A stretch of DNA of 64,000 nucleotides from Allomyces arbusculus (GCA_027604705.1 JADHYV010000004.1:496001-560000), one strand, 5' to 3'; counted from the stretch's first letter, positions 10,140 through 22,600 are shown. The notes: a model not told the origin generated them from the letters alone. Numbers and translations are program-made.

Positions 10140-12967
10140 ATGACCACCGCTGCGGCCGCCGCTTTGGCCGCACGCGTCGTGCGCGGCGCCCCCACCGCGC
10201 CCGACCCCGACAGCGACTGTGACAACGACACGTATGCGCCGTCGCCACCCGGGGCCCCGCCACGGTACCAGTACTCCAAGGCGCAGCTGCTCGCGCTGCG
10301 CGACGCGCCGCGCGTGCCCAAGACGGTCGCGATCCCGAGCGACGTGATTCGGTGCCGCACCACGTACGTTTTTGTGAAATGACGCATTTTGTTTTAGGAA
10401 GATAGAGGGAACTGACGCTGATGGGTGGTGGTCGTGTAGCGAGGAGCCAGCAAGTCGGCCAAGGTGTGTACCTCCAACCGAGTTTTGAATCGATGGCGAC
10501 TGACCGTTGGCCCGCCATCGCATCTAGCAGGACGTCGGCAAGGTCCGGCCAGCGCGACAATGACCCAGTCACGGCGAGCAACGGCCGGTCGCGTGCGCGG
10601 TCCGACTCCGAGTCCACGCCCGAGTGGGCGCAAGGTCTGTAGCCTGCACCGTCCTTGGTCCCCTGTTTCTCGCCTGAGTACTTTTGCTGACGACCCATTT
10701 GTCCAGCCAAACTCTCGTCCAACGGTCCCAACGCCAAGCGATGGACGCCGCGTGGTGCGCGGTCCCCCTCGCCGACCCGCCGCGGGTCCGACGATCCGGG
10801 AGTACGCAAGTTCTCCCCCCGCTCTGTTCCCTCGGCCAGCCGCGCTCACCCAACCCGACCCAACCCCTCCCTCCAGAGACGCACCACGTCCGGCAGCGCC
10901 TCGTCGCTCTCGCGCCCGACCCGTACCGGCTCGATGTCCGAATCCGATCCAACACGCGCCTCCAGCACCTCCCTGTCCTCATCAAGTACCCCACGGCGGC
11001 GCGATATTGACTTTGCCGCGCTCGGCGACCGGCGGCGCAACGCCGACAGTTCCTCGCACGACGACCGGCTCGACTGGCCCGACGAAATGGACGCCAAGAA
11101 CGACGAAACCTTTGGCGTGTCCGGGTCGGCCTTGCACGACGATTTCGATTTCCAGGCGCGCGACTTTGACCCGATTGCCAGCTTCAAGGCGCAGATGCGC
11201 GCGCAGGCGCGCGGGAAAGAACGTAGCTCGGCCCCTCCCGCCGCGGCGGGTGCGGGGGGTGCGGACGAGAACCCAATAGAGGCGTTCCGCAAGATGATGA
11301 AGGCGTCCAAGGCCGCGCCAACGGACGACACGCCGCCGGGGATCGGCCGGTCGCCACCCCCACCAGCGGCGGCCGAGGCCAAGGCGGCACCCGCGCAGCC
11401 GGAACGCGCGGCGCCGACGTCGTCGCGGTTCGCTGGGCGGTTGTTTGCGGCGGAGACGACGAGCGCCGCGCCCGCCGCCGCGCCCGAACCGCCCGCGCCG
11501 CCGGTACCCGCGCAACCGCAGCCGGCAATGAACCCGGCGCAAGCGTCGACGGATTTGCGGCAAATGCTCTTCCAGGGGCGGCGCCCCGCACCGGCGTCGC
11601 CGTCACCGCCGCCCGCGGCGCAGGTGCCGCAGCAGCAGGTGCCGCAGCCGCCGCCGCCCCCGCAGCAGCAGCAGCAGCACGCGCGCGTGTCGACGGACGA
11701 CGCGGACCGGTTCAATTTCCTGATGGCCAAGTTGAGCGGGATGCAGGTGCGCACGGCGCCGCCAGTGCAAGCGACCGAGGGGCCGCGCACGCCCACGTCG
11801 CACGCGCTCGAGTCGCCGCCGCCGGGGCATCCAATGCATGCGGGGATAATGGCCATGCAGCAGCAGCAGCAACAGCAGCAGGAGTTGCAGCGGCAGCAAG
11901 AGTTGCAACAGCAACAGCAGCAGCAACAGGATCTGCAGCGCCAGCAAGCGATTCAGCGGCAGCAGTTCCTGCAGCAGCAACAGCAGCAGCACCTGTACCA
12001 GCAGCAACTCCTGCAGCAGCAGCATCAGCAGCAACAGCAGCAGTACGCGGCCATGCAAATGCGCGCCGCTGCCGCGGGGATGCTCCCGCCGCCCACACCG
12101 CCAGGGCAGCAGCCGCCGCGCGTGCCCGGTGAACCCGATGCGTTGAGCCCGCGTATGCAGCGCGACTCCCCGCCGACGAGCGTCGCGGCCCTCGCTGCCG
12201 CGGCCGCCGCAGGCGTGCCGAAGAAGAAATCGAGTCTCGTGCTTGCCGGTAACGTACCGACATCTGTTGCGCGCAACCTCGCCAACTCGCGGCAGATCGT
12301 CCAGCAGCAGCAGCCGGTGCCTGGACCGCAGGCGCCGCCGGGCGTCGACCCGCACGTGCTGGCCCGCGAGCAGGCGCACATCAATATCCTGCAGCAGCTC
12401 GGCGCGCGCGGTGGCGCCGGGGCCGGTCCTGCACCGCAGCCGCACCACCCGCACCATATGGGCTACCCGTATCCGCCGCCGCCGCCGCCCATGGGCAGCC
12501 CGCACTCGCCGCCGCAGACGGGTGGGTACCCCGGCCCGAACCCCGGTGCTACGTACCCGCCGGCGATGCACCACCCGGCAATGCGCAGCGCGCGCCCACC
12601 GGTTGGTCCGCCACAGGGTCCCCCCGTCGGAATGCCGCCGATGGCTCGCCCGCCGCCGCCGCCCGAGGCGCTGTTCCAGTACCTCCAGCAGCAGCAGCAG
12701 CAGCAAGGCCCACCGCCGCAGCAGCGGCCGCCCATGATGCCGCCGCACATGGCGCCGCCGCCGCCACATATGATGGGGATGATGCCGCCTCCGCTGCCGG
12801 CCGCGTACGGCGCACGGCCGGGGATGATGCCACCAGGCCCGCCGCCGCCAGGGGCCGCGGGGATGCCACCGGGCGCGATGCCGCCGTCGTATTATGTGCA
12901 TCAGCAGCAGCTGCAGCATTTGATGGCGGGTGCGATGGGGGGGAGGCCGATGCGCGATGGCGCGTAG
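10140..12967 (+). CDS. 4E-T-like eIF4E-binding, polyQ and proline-rich protein
   Basis: Five exons, 10140-10363, 10440-10463, 10531-10634, 10707-10801 and 10877-12967, keep frame throughout and give 845 residues. Residues 43-54 read YQYSKAQLLALR and contain the canonical eIF4E-binding motif Y-x4-L-hydrophobic (Y45, L50, L51). A downstream STPEWAQ recalls the PEW motif of metazoan 4E-T. Later come a DFDPIASF segment and GADENPIEAFRKMMKA. A Gln-rich region encoded by CAG/CAA runs (about 11850-12055) is followed by RNLANSRQIVQQQ and a Pro/Met/Gly-rich tail. I infer a 4E-T/EIF4ENIF1-type translational repressor of P-bodies. The family call rests on short linear motifs, so it is less certain than the gene model. 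The second exon is 24 nt. Confidence 0.7.
11853..12055 (+). repeat. CAG/CAA-rich polyglutamine-coding region
   Basis: Many interrupted runs of CAG and CAA encode Gln with scattered Leu, Arg, His and Glu. The mixture of codons and interruptions suggests a fairly old low-complexity tract rather than a freshly expanded pure repeat. Confidence 0.85.
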
Positions 12968-13704
12968 ATGCACGAGTGTAGGGCGAGGTCGGGGCGAAGA
13001 ATAGGTGGAGAGGGGAGAGATGCATCAGGGAATGAATATAACGCGGAGCGTGTGGGCTCTGGCCTTGTGGTTGTTGACGGAGACGAACGACAAGTTTGCA
13101 CAAGTTGGTGATGGTGGGTTGATCTGGTTCAAGGGATCGTTTTTGAGCAAGTTGGACGCGGTCACGCGAGCTTGCACAAACCACCCATAGCGGCGGCGCT
13201 CAAGTGGCGCAAACGCACAGGCGTTCGCCAGCATTCAGTTCAGGGCCAGGTTGGCGGTGCACGTCACGACAAAATCGAGCAAAAGTCCAGTTCCTCTCCA
13301 CCCTTCAGCTCGTCGTGTCGTCGACTTTTTGATTATTGGCCAGCAGCAAGCGAGCAGCGGCACTCGAACGCCCGCGCGCGCACTTGCCGCACTCTACTCA
13401 ACGCCGTTCGCCGGACAAGACACCCTCCTGGGTTGCTCCCACGGTCTCCGCACCACCAGTGCACCAGCCGGCCACTATTTTCTCAACGAGGCGGGCCACC
13501 CCGCTTCCCTCTCGACACTCTACCGTGCTCGACCCCATTCGGCGTGGCCATCAAGGGCTCTGCGCACTTGGACCAGCAGACAATTATTCGGCCGCACGGT
13601 CGTGTTCCGTCGAACCCAACCACAACCATCGCTGCCCGCTCGAGCAGCAGCTGCAAGCTCGCTCGCCAGCTCACCCCGCGGGCGTGAGCGCCGCTCTCCG
13701 CCGC
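12968..13704. other. Intergenic region upstream of CSC1-like channel
   Basis: This 737-base spacer begins with AT-richer sequence that is probably the 3' UTR of the 4E-T-like gene, then becomes GC-rich. No conserved protein or RNA was recognised. The short frames on both strands are unconvincing. Confidence 0.5.
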
Positions 13705-16700
13705 TATGTCGTTGTCGTCGCCCGACTTCGTCGACGATTTCGTCAAAAATGGTAGTGCTCGCCTGCCCTGTCGTGCAACAGCTCTTCTTTAATGAATGGA
13801 CGGCAATGCTGATCATTTCCGCTCGTATCTGCTAGGCGCCAAATCCATCGACGGCCTGTTTGCGCAAATGGGCCTGACGAGTATCGTCGGGATTGGCGCG
13901 GTGCTCTTCTTCTCGTTTATGCGCCCGCGTAACCAGAACGTCTACCAGCCCAACAAGCTCTACTCGGACTCGCTCTCGCGGCGCGGCCTGCACCGTTTCT
14001 TCCACGACTCGCAGATTCCCGAAAAGCTGCCCGAAGTGCCCAACACGCTCTTTGGCTGGCTCTCGGTCGTCTACCGGACCACCGACGAGCAGATTCGCGA
14101 GTCGCTCGGCATCGACGCCGTCATGTTTGTCAAGCTCGCCAAGACGATGCTCAAGACGGCGTGCGCGTTCATGGTCGGCTCCGTGATTCTGATTATCGTC
14201 AACGCACTCGCGCGGTCGCTTGGGCCCAACAAGTTCCAGGTCACGGCCGACCAAAGCCGGTCGCTCGATTCGTTGGCGACGACGGAACCCGCCCAATTCG
14301 CGCCCGATTTCTTGTGGGGTCACGTCGTGATTGCCTACATGACGACCGCGGCCGCGCTCTATCTGTTCAACCAGCTGTGGGTCGACTTTGTCGCGGTGCG
14401 GCAAGCCTACTTCCGCACGCCCGCCTACTTTCACTCGCCGCACTCCAAGACGGTACTCGTCACGAAACTCAAGCCCGAAATGCTCAGCGATAACTTGGCG
14501 CTTGCCGAGGCGATGCGCGAGGCCAACGTCACGCATTTCACGTCGTGCAACTTGGCGCTGAAAGTGCCCGCGCTCGATGAGGCCGTGGCTCAGCACGAAA
14601 AGCTCGTGCTCCACCTCGAGGAGGTTCTGCACCAGACGTTTGGCAAGCAGCTCGCCGCGTACCAGCCGACCAACGCGGCCGAACTCGCGCTGCCGAATGC
14701 CGTCTTGCCGCCGGAGGCCGAGCGGTTGTGCGCGCAGATTCGCGAGCTCGAAATGACCATCTTGAAGATGCGGCGCGAGGGGTGCGAGGCCAAGCCGCTC
14801 TACGCAGGTACGCTCATCGTCCCTTTGTTTCTTACGGTGGAGAGTGCTGGGCGCCATTCCTACAACTCATTTCCCACTCGCCAACAGGCTTCGTCGAGTT
14901 CACGCAGGCGACCGAGTCGCACGAAGTGTGCTCGCAGCTCGGCGGCCATGGCAAGGCACCGCTCGGCCTGGAACTCGAGCTGGCGCCGAGACCGTCGGAC
15001 CTGATCTGGAAGCATCTCGGCAAGGACTCGGAATCAATGAACCACGCGCGCCTGGCAGGCAATTTCATCGTGTTTGTCGTGAGCGTCTCGTGGCTGTTTC
15101 CGCTTGCCGGTATCGTCCTGCTCACGCAGCCCCAGACCATGTACAAGATTTGGCCGCAGCTCGGGCTTGTCATGTCGAACAACCCCAAGACCATGGCGTT
15201 TGTGCAGAGTATCTTGCCGCCGATCCTGTTCAACTCGTTCCTCATGTTCCTGCCCGCGTTCTTCGGCATCATTACCGACAGGCAGGGCGCGTACACGCAG
15301 GCGCTGCGCACGCGCATGATTTTGCGCAAATTGTTCATTTTCTACACGGTGGGGTTCTTCACGTTCTTCACGGCCATCTCCATTTTTTACACCGCGTTCT
15401 CGAACTGGACACCCGAAGGGTACGTCGGTTTTCTTCGGTTTTCTTCGTTTTTCCGGTCCTCTGGTCGTCGATTGTGCGTTGCCGAGTTGCTGACCAGCCA
15501 CTGTCTCGGTCTCCAGGTTCGTCAAGAAGTTCGCGGGGCCGAATGCGGGCGTCGTGCTGTCCAAGGTCTGGCAAAAGATCCAGCAGTACCTGTTGCTCGT
15601 GTCGATCACGTTTGCTACCAAGGGCGTGTTCTGGTACGTTTTGCGCTTTTTTCCGTGTCGTGATGTGGACGCCGATTGACTGACTTGCTCGCGATCGTCA
15701 TCCAGGATGAACTATGTGGTCAATGGTGCGGGGTTCTTCGAACGCTTTTGCGTTATCGTCCAGTGTTGTTGCGTGAATGTTGATTGACTGACATTCTCGT
15801 TGATAGGTGCCGGCTTCTTCCCGCTGGAGCTCGCGCGCGCATGGCCCCTGATCGTTTCGTACCTGCGCCGCACCTACTCGTCGCTCACGCCGCGGCAAGA
15901 GATCTTGATCAATAACCCGCCGGCGTTCAAATACGGTGAGATATGGCCCGTTTTTTCGGCTGAGATTGACCAACTGACGCTTTTTCGTGTGTATTGCAGA
16001 GTCGGTCATTTCTCTCATGCTGTTCTACTTCTTCATCGGTAATTCCTGCGTTCCGTTTCCCCTGTTTTTCTTGCGTTCTCACTTGCTCTTGTTTCTCCAG
16101 GCTCGTGCTATGCGTGGGTCCACCCTTTGATCTATGGTTCGTCTTAATTTCCGTCTTGCGACGCGCGTACGGCCAACTCGACTGATGCATTTTGCCCCCC
16201 TTTTTTCGTTTGTCGTGCTCTTTTAGTGTTTGTCGTGCTATACTTTGCGTTTGCCCTGATCATATACAAGTGGCAGCTCATGTTTGTCTTCTCGCGCGGG
16301 TCCGACAGCGCCGGCGACTGGTTCCCAACCGTCTCGAAGGTGCGCATTCCTCGCTCCGTTCTCATCCCTTGATTCTCGCTTTCCGTGTTGCTGACCTCCC
16401 CGCTCCCCATCACCTCCCATAGCGCCTTTTCGCAAGTATGCTCGCCGCGCAGGGGCTGCTCGCCTATTACCTGCTGACGCTCGCGCATTGGGTGCCCGGC
16501 GGGTTCATGGTCGCGCTCTTCCTCGCCACTTTCTTCGCGAGCCGCCACATCTCGGGCAAGCACCTCAAGGCGGCGCAGTACCTGGCCGACAGCTACGGCC
16601 CCGTTCCGACCCCAGTCGAAATGCCGCTGCGGTCGGAACACGCGCAGCGCCGCGAACGGTACATGCACCCAGCGCTCGTGCAGCGGCTGATCTTGCCATA

Positions 16701-17601
16701 CGTCGACCCGCGCATCGAGCACTTGCTCGTGCCCTATTTCCCGGACTTGGCGCCTGTGCACACCAATGCGGGCGACCGCCGGCACTCGGTCAATTCGCTG
16801 TCGTCGGCGTTCACGCCGTACCATAATGGCGGCACCTCGGCGACGTTGCCCGGATTGGAGGGGCTCACGGGACCCGGCGGGGACTCGGGGTCGTTGTACA
16901 AGCCGACGCTCGACTCGCCGCAGTTGCGCCCGCGGTCGCCCGCGGCGCCCGGCGAGTACTATGACCCGGCGCGTGGCCCGCAACCGCAGCCGCAAGGCGT
17001 GCAATACGGCCAGTACTCGCAGTATGCGCAGCACCAGACGCAGCAGCAGCAGCACCATACGGCCACGACGACAACGACCTACACGACGCGTGTCGAAACG
17101 CAAATGGTGGCAGTCGATGAGCACGGGAATCCGATTCCGGGTATGACGCCGCAGAGTCTCGGCGTGCAGACGTTCCAGACGCAGCAGCAGCGTGTCGCGC
17201 AGCAGCAGCAGGCGCAGTTTGCGCGGCAGCAGCAGTACGCGCAACAGCAGTACGTACAACAACCGCCGCCGCAGCAGTACCCGATGCAGCAGTACGGGAC
17301 GGGCCAGCCGCCGCACAACCCGCAGCTCGCGCTCCCGCAGCAGCCGCAGTTTGCGCAGCAGCCGCAGTACGCGCCGCAACAGCAGCAAGGGCAGTATGGG
17401 CGGCTCGCGCCGGCTCAGCAGGGGCACACGCCGTTGCGTCCGGCGTCGCCGGGGTACGGCGTGCGTCCGCCGTCGCCGTTGAGCCATCGGAGTGGGGGCA
17501 GTGGCGGCGCGTCGCCGCAGCTCGTGGGCGCCAACGCGTACCGCGCGCTGCCGCCGGGCAGGAGCGACGACGGGTACGCGCCGGCCGACCGCCGGTACTA
17601 G
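13705..17601 (+). CDS. OSCA/CSC1/TMEM63-family (DUF221) stress-gated cation channel with Q-rich tail
   Basis: Ten exons keep frame and give 1061 residues: 13705-13751, 13834-14807, 14888-15419, 15517-15633, 15706-15725, 15807-15935, 16000-16038, 16101-16136, 16227-16339 and 16423-17601. The protein starts MSLSSPDFVDDFVKNG. It has the N-terminal TM segments (IVGIGAVLFFSFMRPRN), a long cytosolic RSN1_7TM-linked loop (SKTVLVTKLKPEM), and then the DUF221 membrane core: NFIVFVVSVSWLFPLAGIVL, LPPILFNSFLMFLPAFFGII, GFFTFFTAISIFYTAF. Family members are osmo- or mechanosensitive Ca2+-permeable channels in the plasma membrane. The core is followed by about 300 residues rich in Gln, Tyr and Pro. Three internal exons are only 20, 39 and 36 nt. 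The start was chosen because it joins in frame across a TAG acceptor at 13833. Confidence 0.92.
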
Positions 17602-18273
17602 AGTTGACGCGCGTGGTGATGCCGCGCGTCAAGCTTTTTTTTCCTCCTGTGGTTCTTTTGATTTTGTAATTCGTTGGTTTGTTGGCGCTGTCGTTTCTTT
17701 TTGCTTGCACCTGCATGTCGCCCATTCCCTCTTCTGCAAATGTAGTCGCATTGGAGTATTTTACGTTGCTTATCACTCTTGCGAACGAAATGAAGCGAGG
17801 TTGCCTTCAGTTGTTGCCAGCCGTTCATATTTGACACGTCGAACGCGTGCCAGTACCGCATTGCCCGATTTGCCTCAGAAGAAAATAATAACACCATTTT
17901 CTACCCCCCCACCCAACATACGCAATGGTCAACGAACCTGCAAGATACGCCCATGAACTGCAGAGGAGAATCGTTCGCCAATTCCGACCAAGCCATGATC
18001 AGCGTTGTCCATTTTCCGCACCGCTTTCTTGGCCCTCGTCACAGCCATCCCTTTTCGCGGGCTCTCGAGCCACCAAAACCAGTACAAAACACTCGGCTCA
18101 CCCGTCGTCTCATTTCTCCACCCGGGCGTTGACCGCCAAGTGGTACGTCTGCTTCAGCTCGGCATCCAGGCCCTCAAATAGAGATACTGACCGCGAACTG
18201 TCGCCCTTTCTGTCTCCTCCCTCAGCTCGCATCCCTGCATCTTCCTCGCTGTCCTCCGTTGGACTCTGAAACT
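17602..18273. other. Intergenic region
   Basis: This 672-base T-rich then C-rich spacer lies downstream of the channel gene and upstream of an unrecognised gene. Nothing beyond probable UTR and promoter sequence is visible. Confidence 0.5.
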
Positions 18274-19191
18274 ATGCTCGATTTCTCGTCGTCGAGTCTT
18301 AGCACTTCCATGCCGGTCGAGCCGCTCCGCCGCGAGCGCCGTTCCGTGACGGCGCCACGACCGAAATTGCCTGCGCTGGTCGTTGAAACTCCCTCCATTG
18401 AATTTGTGTCCCGAAAGCATTCTGGCTCGCTTGGCACCCTGTTGCGCAACACGATGGCCAAGCTGCGTAAACGCACTGGCAAGTCGGCCCCACCGGCTGT
18501 TCTGACTCCTGCCGTGGCGAGCGCCGTCATCGACGTTCCCGTTTCGGTGCCTTCGGTCGCTTCCAGTGCTCCGAGCAGTAGCAATAACCTGACCGCATCG
18601 ACTCCGCTGCCGCCTGCATCTTCTCTTCTCACCGTTCCCGGCCAGTGCACGCCGCCATCGTCAACCGACCACCTGCCGACGAATCTGCGCACGCAGGCCG
18701 ACCTCGACGAGTATCGGCACAGCGTCTACGAGGCGCTCAAGCACCACGTCAAGGGCATGAACCTGAGCCACCTGCAGCGTCGCACGCAGGCCTGGCGCCG
18801 TCGGCCCATAGGCCTCGTCTCGAGCGTCCTGCGCCGCACCAAACTCGTTGCGCCGATGCTCGCGCAACCAACGGCTAAAACCGTGGCGCAATTCCGCTCG
18901 GGCGAGGCCAAATACTGCCCGCAGGACACGATGGGCTGGTACCTGATTGTGTTTGATGGCGTCTGGGCGAAACCCGACACGATGCTGGCCTATGAGCTGC
19001 GGATATTGCAGTTTCAAATTGCCAAGGTGATTGTGGCCCTGCACGCGGCGGGCGATGCGCCCGTCACGGTGCTCGCGCTGTTTAATGTGGCGCGCGCCAT
19101 GGATAAGTTTGTGTTTGGCAACCAGACTCCCGTCGAGCTGGATGAGCTCACGTCGTTTGTGCTCCCGTGGATGCTCCGCGTCGCATTGTGA
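18274..19191 (+). CDS. Unrecognised 305-residue protein
   Basis: This is a single open exon starting MLDFSSSSLSTSMPVEPL at the first ATG of the frame. The first 130 residues are Ser, Pro, Thr and Ala-rich and basic (LRRERRSVTAPRPK, MAKLRKRTGK). From about residue 135 the sequence looks folded and mostly helical: DLDEYRHSVYEALKHHV, NLSHLQRRTQAWRRR, a Trp-containing MGWYLIVFDGVWAKPD, and YELRILQFQIAKVIVALHAA. I do not recognise a family. There is no signal peptide or transmembrane helix. The amino-acid balance and clean frame over 900 bases argue for a real gene. It lies in the same direction as the Sla1 homologue with a 479-base spacer. Confidence 0.65.
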   Translation: MLDFSSSSLSTSMPVEPLRRERRSVTAPRPKLPALVVETPSIEFVSRKHSGSLGTLLRNTMAKLRKRTGKSAPPAVLTPAVASAVIDVPVSVPSVASSAPSSSNNLTASTPLPPASSLLTVPGQCTPPSSTDHLPTNLRTQADLDEYRHSVYEALKHHVKGMNLSHLQRRTQAWRRRPIGLVSSVLRRTKLVAPMLAQPTAKTVAQFRSGEAKYCPQDTMGWYLIVFDGVWAKPDTMLAYELRILQFQIAKVIVALHAAGDAPVTVLALFNVARAMDKFVFGNQTPVELDELTSFVLPWMLRVAL

Positions 19192-19670
19192 CGGCGGCGT
19201 TGGGCAGAGTGGATGAGTTCCGCCGGCGCCAGATTGCATACCCGACGGCGCCGGGCTTGTAAATATGTATAGAGCAAAGTAATGGAATCGTTTTTGGTGA
19301 GCGTTGCGCCTTGCTTTTTTGCAGGTTGGATATGTGAGTAAATAACAAGCGCGAGACGCGCGACAACGCTGTCTCGCCTTTCCTCTGGCACCACGTCGAA
19401 CCCGCTAAATCGAAGGTGGCCAAAACGACCGGCTGCTCAATCACGTCGCCGTCGACTTCACGCACCACAGCCCCTTGGCCACGCTGGCGGCGCGACACTT
19501 GCTGCACTTCATTCAGCACCTACTCGATCCTGCGCCGCTCAGCTCGCGCCGGGACCTCGCAGTTCTCGGCCAAATCCACAGTCTCTTCAGCACCTCGCAA
19601 TCGCGATTACGAGCACCGACACCTCAACTCTTGTAGAGCCGTCCAAGAAAAAAAGGAAACGGAAGGGAAA
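19192..19670. other. Intergenic region upstream of the Sla1 homologue
   Basis: This spacer starts AT-rich (probable 3' end of the 305-residue gene) and then has ordinary promoter-like sequence. No extra gene was recognised. Confidence 0.45.
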
Positions 19671-22600
19671 ATGGCCCCGATCCTGCGCGTTGTGCGCGCC
19701 GCCTACGACTATGACGCGCAGCACGACGACGAGCTGGCCGTGCACGAAGGTCAGCTCCTCTATGTGATCGGTGAGCCCGAACCCGACTGGCTGCTGTGTT
19801 CGGTCAAGGGACCCGACGGCCAAGCCGACTTGACGGGAAATGTCCCCGAAAACTACGTCGAGCCGGTACCGTCCATGCCCGTGCCGATCAGCACAACGAG
19901 CATCGCTCCGACGCTCGGTCAGTCTATTCATTAAGCATCCGGATTCGTGACACACGCGCATGGGTCGATTCTAGGCGCCTGTGCTCTACCATGCCGTTGC
20001 ACTCTACGACTACGACGCGACCAACGACGATGAACTGACTGTGCGCGAAAACGACGCGCTCGACGTGATCGAAGCGCTCCCGGACGACTGGGTCGTCGCG
20101 CAATGTGGATCCGCGTTTGGTCTCGTACCAGCCAACTACGTCGAGGAACGCGGCGATGCCGCGCTCGCGAGTGCGGGACCCGAACCCGTCGCGGCGGCAC
20201 CCGCTCTACCAGCCCCCCTAGCCGCCGCGAAACCCGCGGGACCGCCCAAGATCGCAACTGCGCTCTACGACTACAACCCCGTCGAGCAGGACGACCTCAA
20301 CATTCACGAGGGCGAAAACTGTCTTGTGATCGACGACGCCGACCCGGACTGGTGTAAAGTGCGCATCATCTCGAGCAAGAAGGATCGGTCCAACAAGGAA
20401 GGGTTTGTTCCGCGCGGGTACCTGCAGTTCAAGGAGGTCGGTAAGTCGCCTGCTGCGGCAGCGACAGCTACTCCAGCAGCACCCGCAGCGGCAGCGGCAC
20501 CCGCATTGCCGGTGAAACCCGTCATGCCGGCTGCGGCTCCGGTACCACCACCGCTCGCGGCCAAGCCGGTTGTCGCAGCTGCCGATCCGGCCGTTCTGGG
20601 CCTTGACGCGCTCGCCAATGCACTTGCGGCCCAGGCGCACGAGAAGGAGAACGCTGATCGGATCCGGCGCGAGCGCGAAGCCGAGGAGGAGCGCGTGCGG
20701 CGCGCGCAAGAGGAGGCTGCGTCGCGACGTGCGTCTGAGGAGGCCGAACAGAAGGCACGCGCAGAGCTTGAGCGGCGCGAGCGACTCGAGCGCGACCGCC
20801 AGGAGCGCGAGCGACAGCAATACGAGGAGGACGAGCGCCGTGCAGCTGCAGCTGCATCTGCAGCCACGCCGCCCGCGTTACCCGCGCGACCTCCGCTTCC
20901 GCGCCACCCGTCGTCACCAGCTCGCCCGACCGCCACACCTGCTGCGGCCAACTCGACGGGGTCGGATTCGATGAGCTCGGCGTCCAAGGACATGCCCGAC
21001 CCAACCAAGGTCCGTATTTGGCTCGACACGTCGGGTCAGCACCGTACCGAGGCCGCATTTGTCGATTTTGTCGACGGCAAGGTCAAGCTGCACAAGACGA
21101 ACGGCGCCCGGATCGACGTGCCGATCGCGGCGTTGTGCACGGACGACCAGGTCCTCGCCTACAAACTCAAGGGGATCCCGCAGCCGGCCGCGCTCGCTCC
21201 ACCCGTCGCGGCTCCGGCACCAAAGCCCAGCAGTGTCGGCGCGCCGCTGGCGACCGGTGGCGGCAGCACCAAGTACAACGGGTTCGATTGGCTCCCGTTC
21301 CTGACGTCGTGCAGCGTCGACCCGCAAGACGCACACACATACGCCGTCCACTTTGCCGCAGAAAAGCTCGACGAGTCGTTTTTGCCCGAACTGACGCGCG
21401 ACATTCTCAAGGGGCTCGGTGTCAAGGAGGGCGACATTCTCCGCATCCAGAAGCGACTCACGACCAACAAGACGCAGGTCCAGCAGCGCGAGGCCGACTT
21501 GACCACGCAAAACCTAGCACGAATCGAGCAGTACTTCCAGGAACGCGTCAAGCTGTCGGACCAGTCAGCCAGCCAGCTCAAGAGCGACGAGGACTTGGCG
21601 CGCCGGTTGCAGCAGGAAGAGCTGGCGCGCGCGAATGCAGCACGTGGTAAAGGCATGCCCGCAGGAAATGCATCATCGGTCTCGAGCACGGCACGGCCCG
21701 CTAAAGCTCCGCGGCGTGCAAGTGTGTCGACGTCGTCGCCGGCCCCGCCAGCAGCGAGAATGCCGCGCTCGACATCGGGTTTGCCAGTGCAGTCGACGGG
21801 GATCCGGCCTCCGGTCCAGGACCGCACGAATCCCGCCATCATCCCGGGAGCCGTGCCCGTCGTCCCGTCGACCGTGCGGCCCATGGCGACACCTGTTGCA
21901 GCTCCTCTCGCAGGACCCATGCCCGTCATGCAGCCGAACCGGTCGCTCCCGGCACCACTCATTCCGACGCAGGGAACGCGCCCAGGCTTCATTCCGACCA
22001 AGACGACGACGCCGACGCCCGCCGCAGGCACCGCCGGGATGGGTCCCGCAGCAGCTGCCAACGGCGTGGCGAACCCGATCCTCGGTCCCGCGTCGCTCGG
22101 TGCCATGAACATGGGCATGAGTCAGATCCCGGCGGGGTTGACACAGGAGCAGGTGGTTACGCTGCAGCGCCAGCAGCAGCAGATGATGGCCATGGCTGCG
22201 GCGGGTGGCGCAATGGTGGGGGTCGGTGCCATGCCTGGGGTGGGGATGGGGCCGATGCCGGGAATGATGGCGAGTGCGTCGGGCGGAATGCAGTCGCAGG
22301 GTCTTGCAGGCGCTGTTCCCGTGAACCAGACGGGTCGTGCCGCGAATTGGCAGCATGCGAGTACGTATTATTTCCGCATTTAATTCGTCTCACGATTTCG
22401 TGTCTCCTCACATTCGTGTTTGGTGGATTTTGCGTAGCTCCGCATAATCCGTTCGGCACACCACTCGCGGCCACCGCCGGCACGCAACCGCGACCCGGAG
22501 CGATGCCCATGGCGCATTCAGTCTCGCAGGGCGCAAACCTCGCGGGCATGGGGGCTGGCGGCGTGCCGAATGCTGGTCTCGGCTACGCGTACACCGGCCA

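Noticed and set aside
9502-10809. Long open frame on the minus strand (435 codons)
   Set aside because: It lies opposite the 4E-T-like exons and a triplet repeat. The translated sequence is Arg/Gly/Ser-rich with poly-Val and poly-Phe from repeats and has no domain.
20914-22356. Several long antisense frames across the Sla1 gene
   Set aside because: They are shadows of GC-rich coding sequence. The sense frame contains all SH3, SHD1 and SAM-like motifs.
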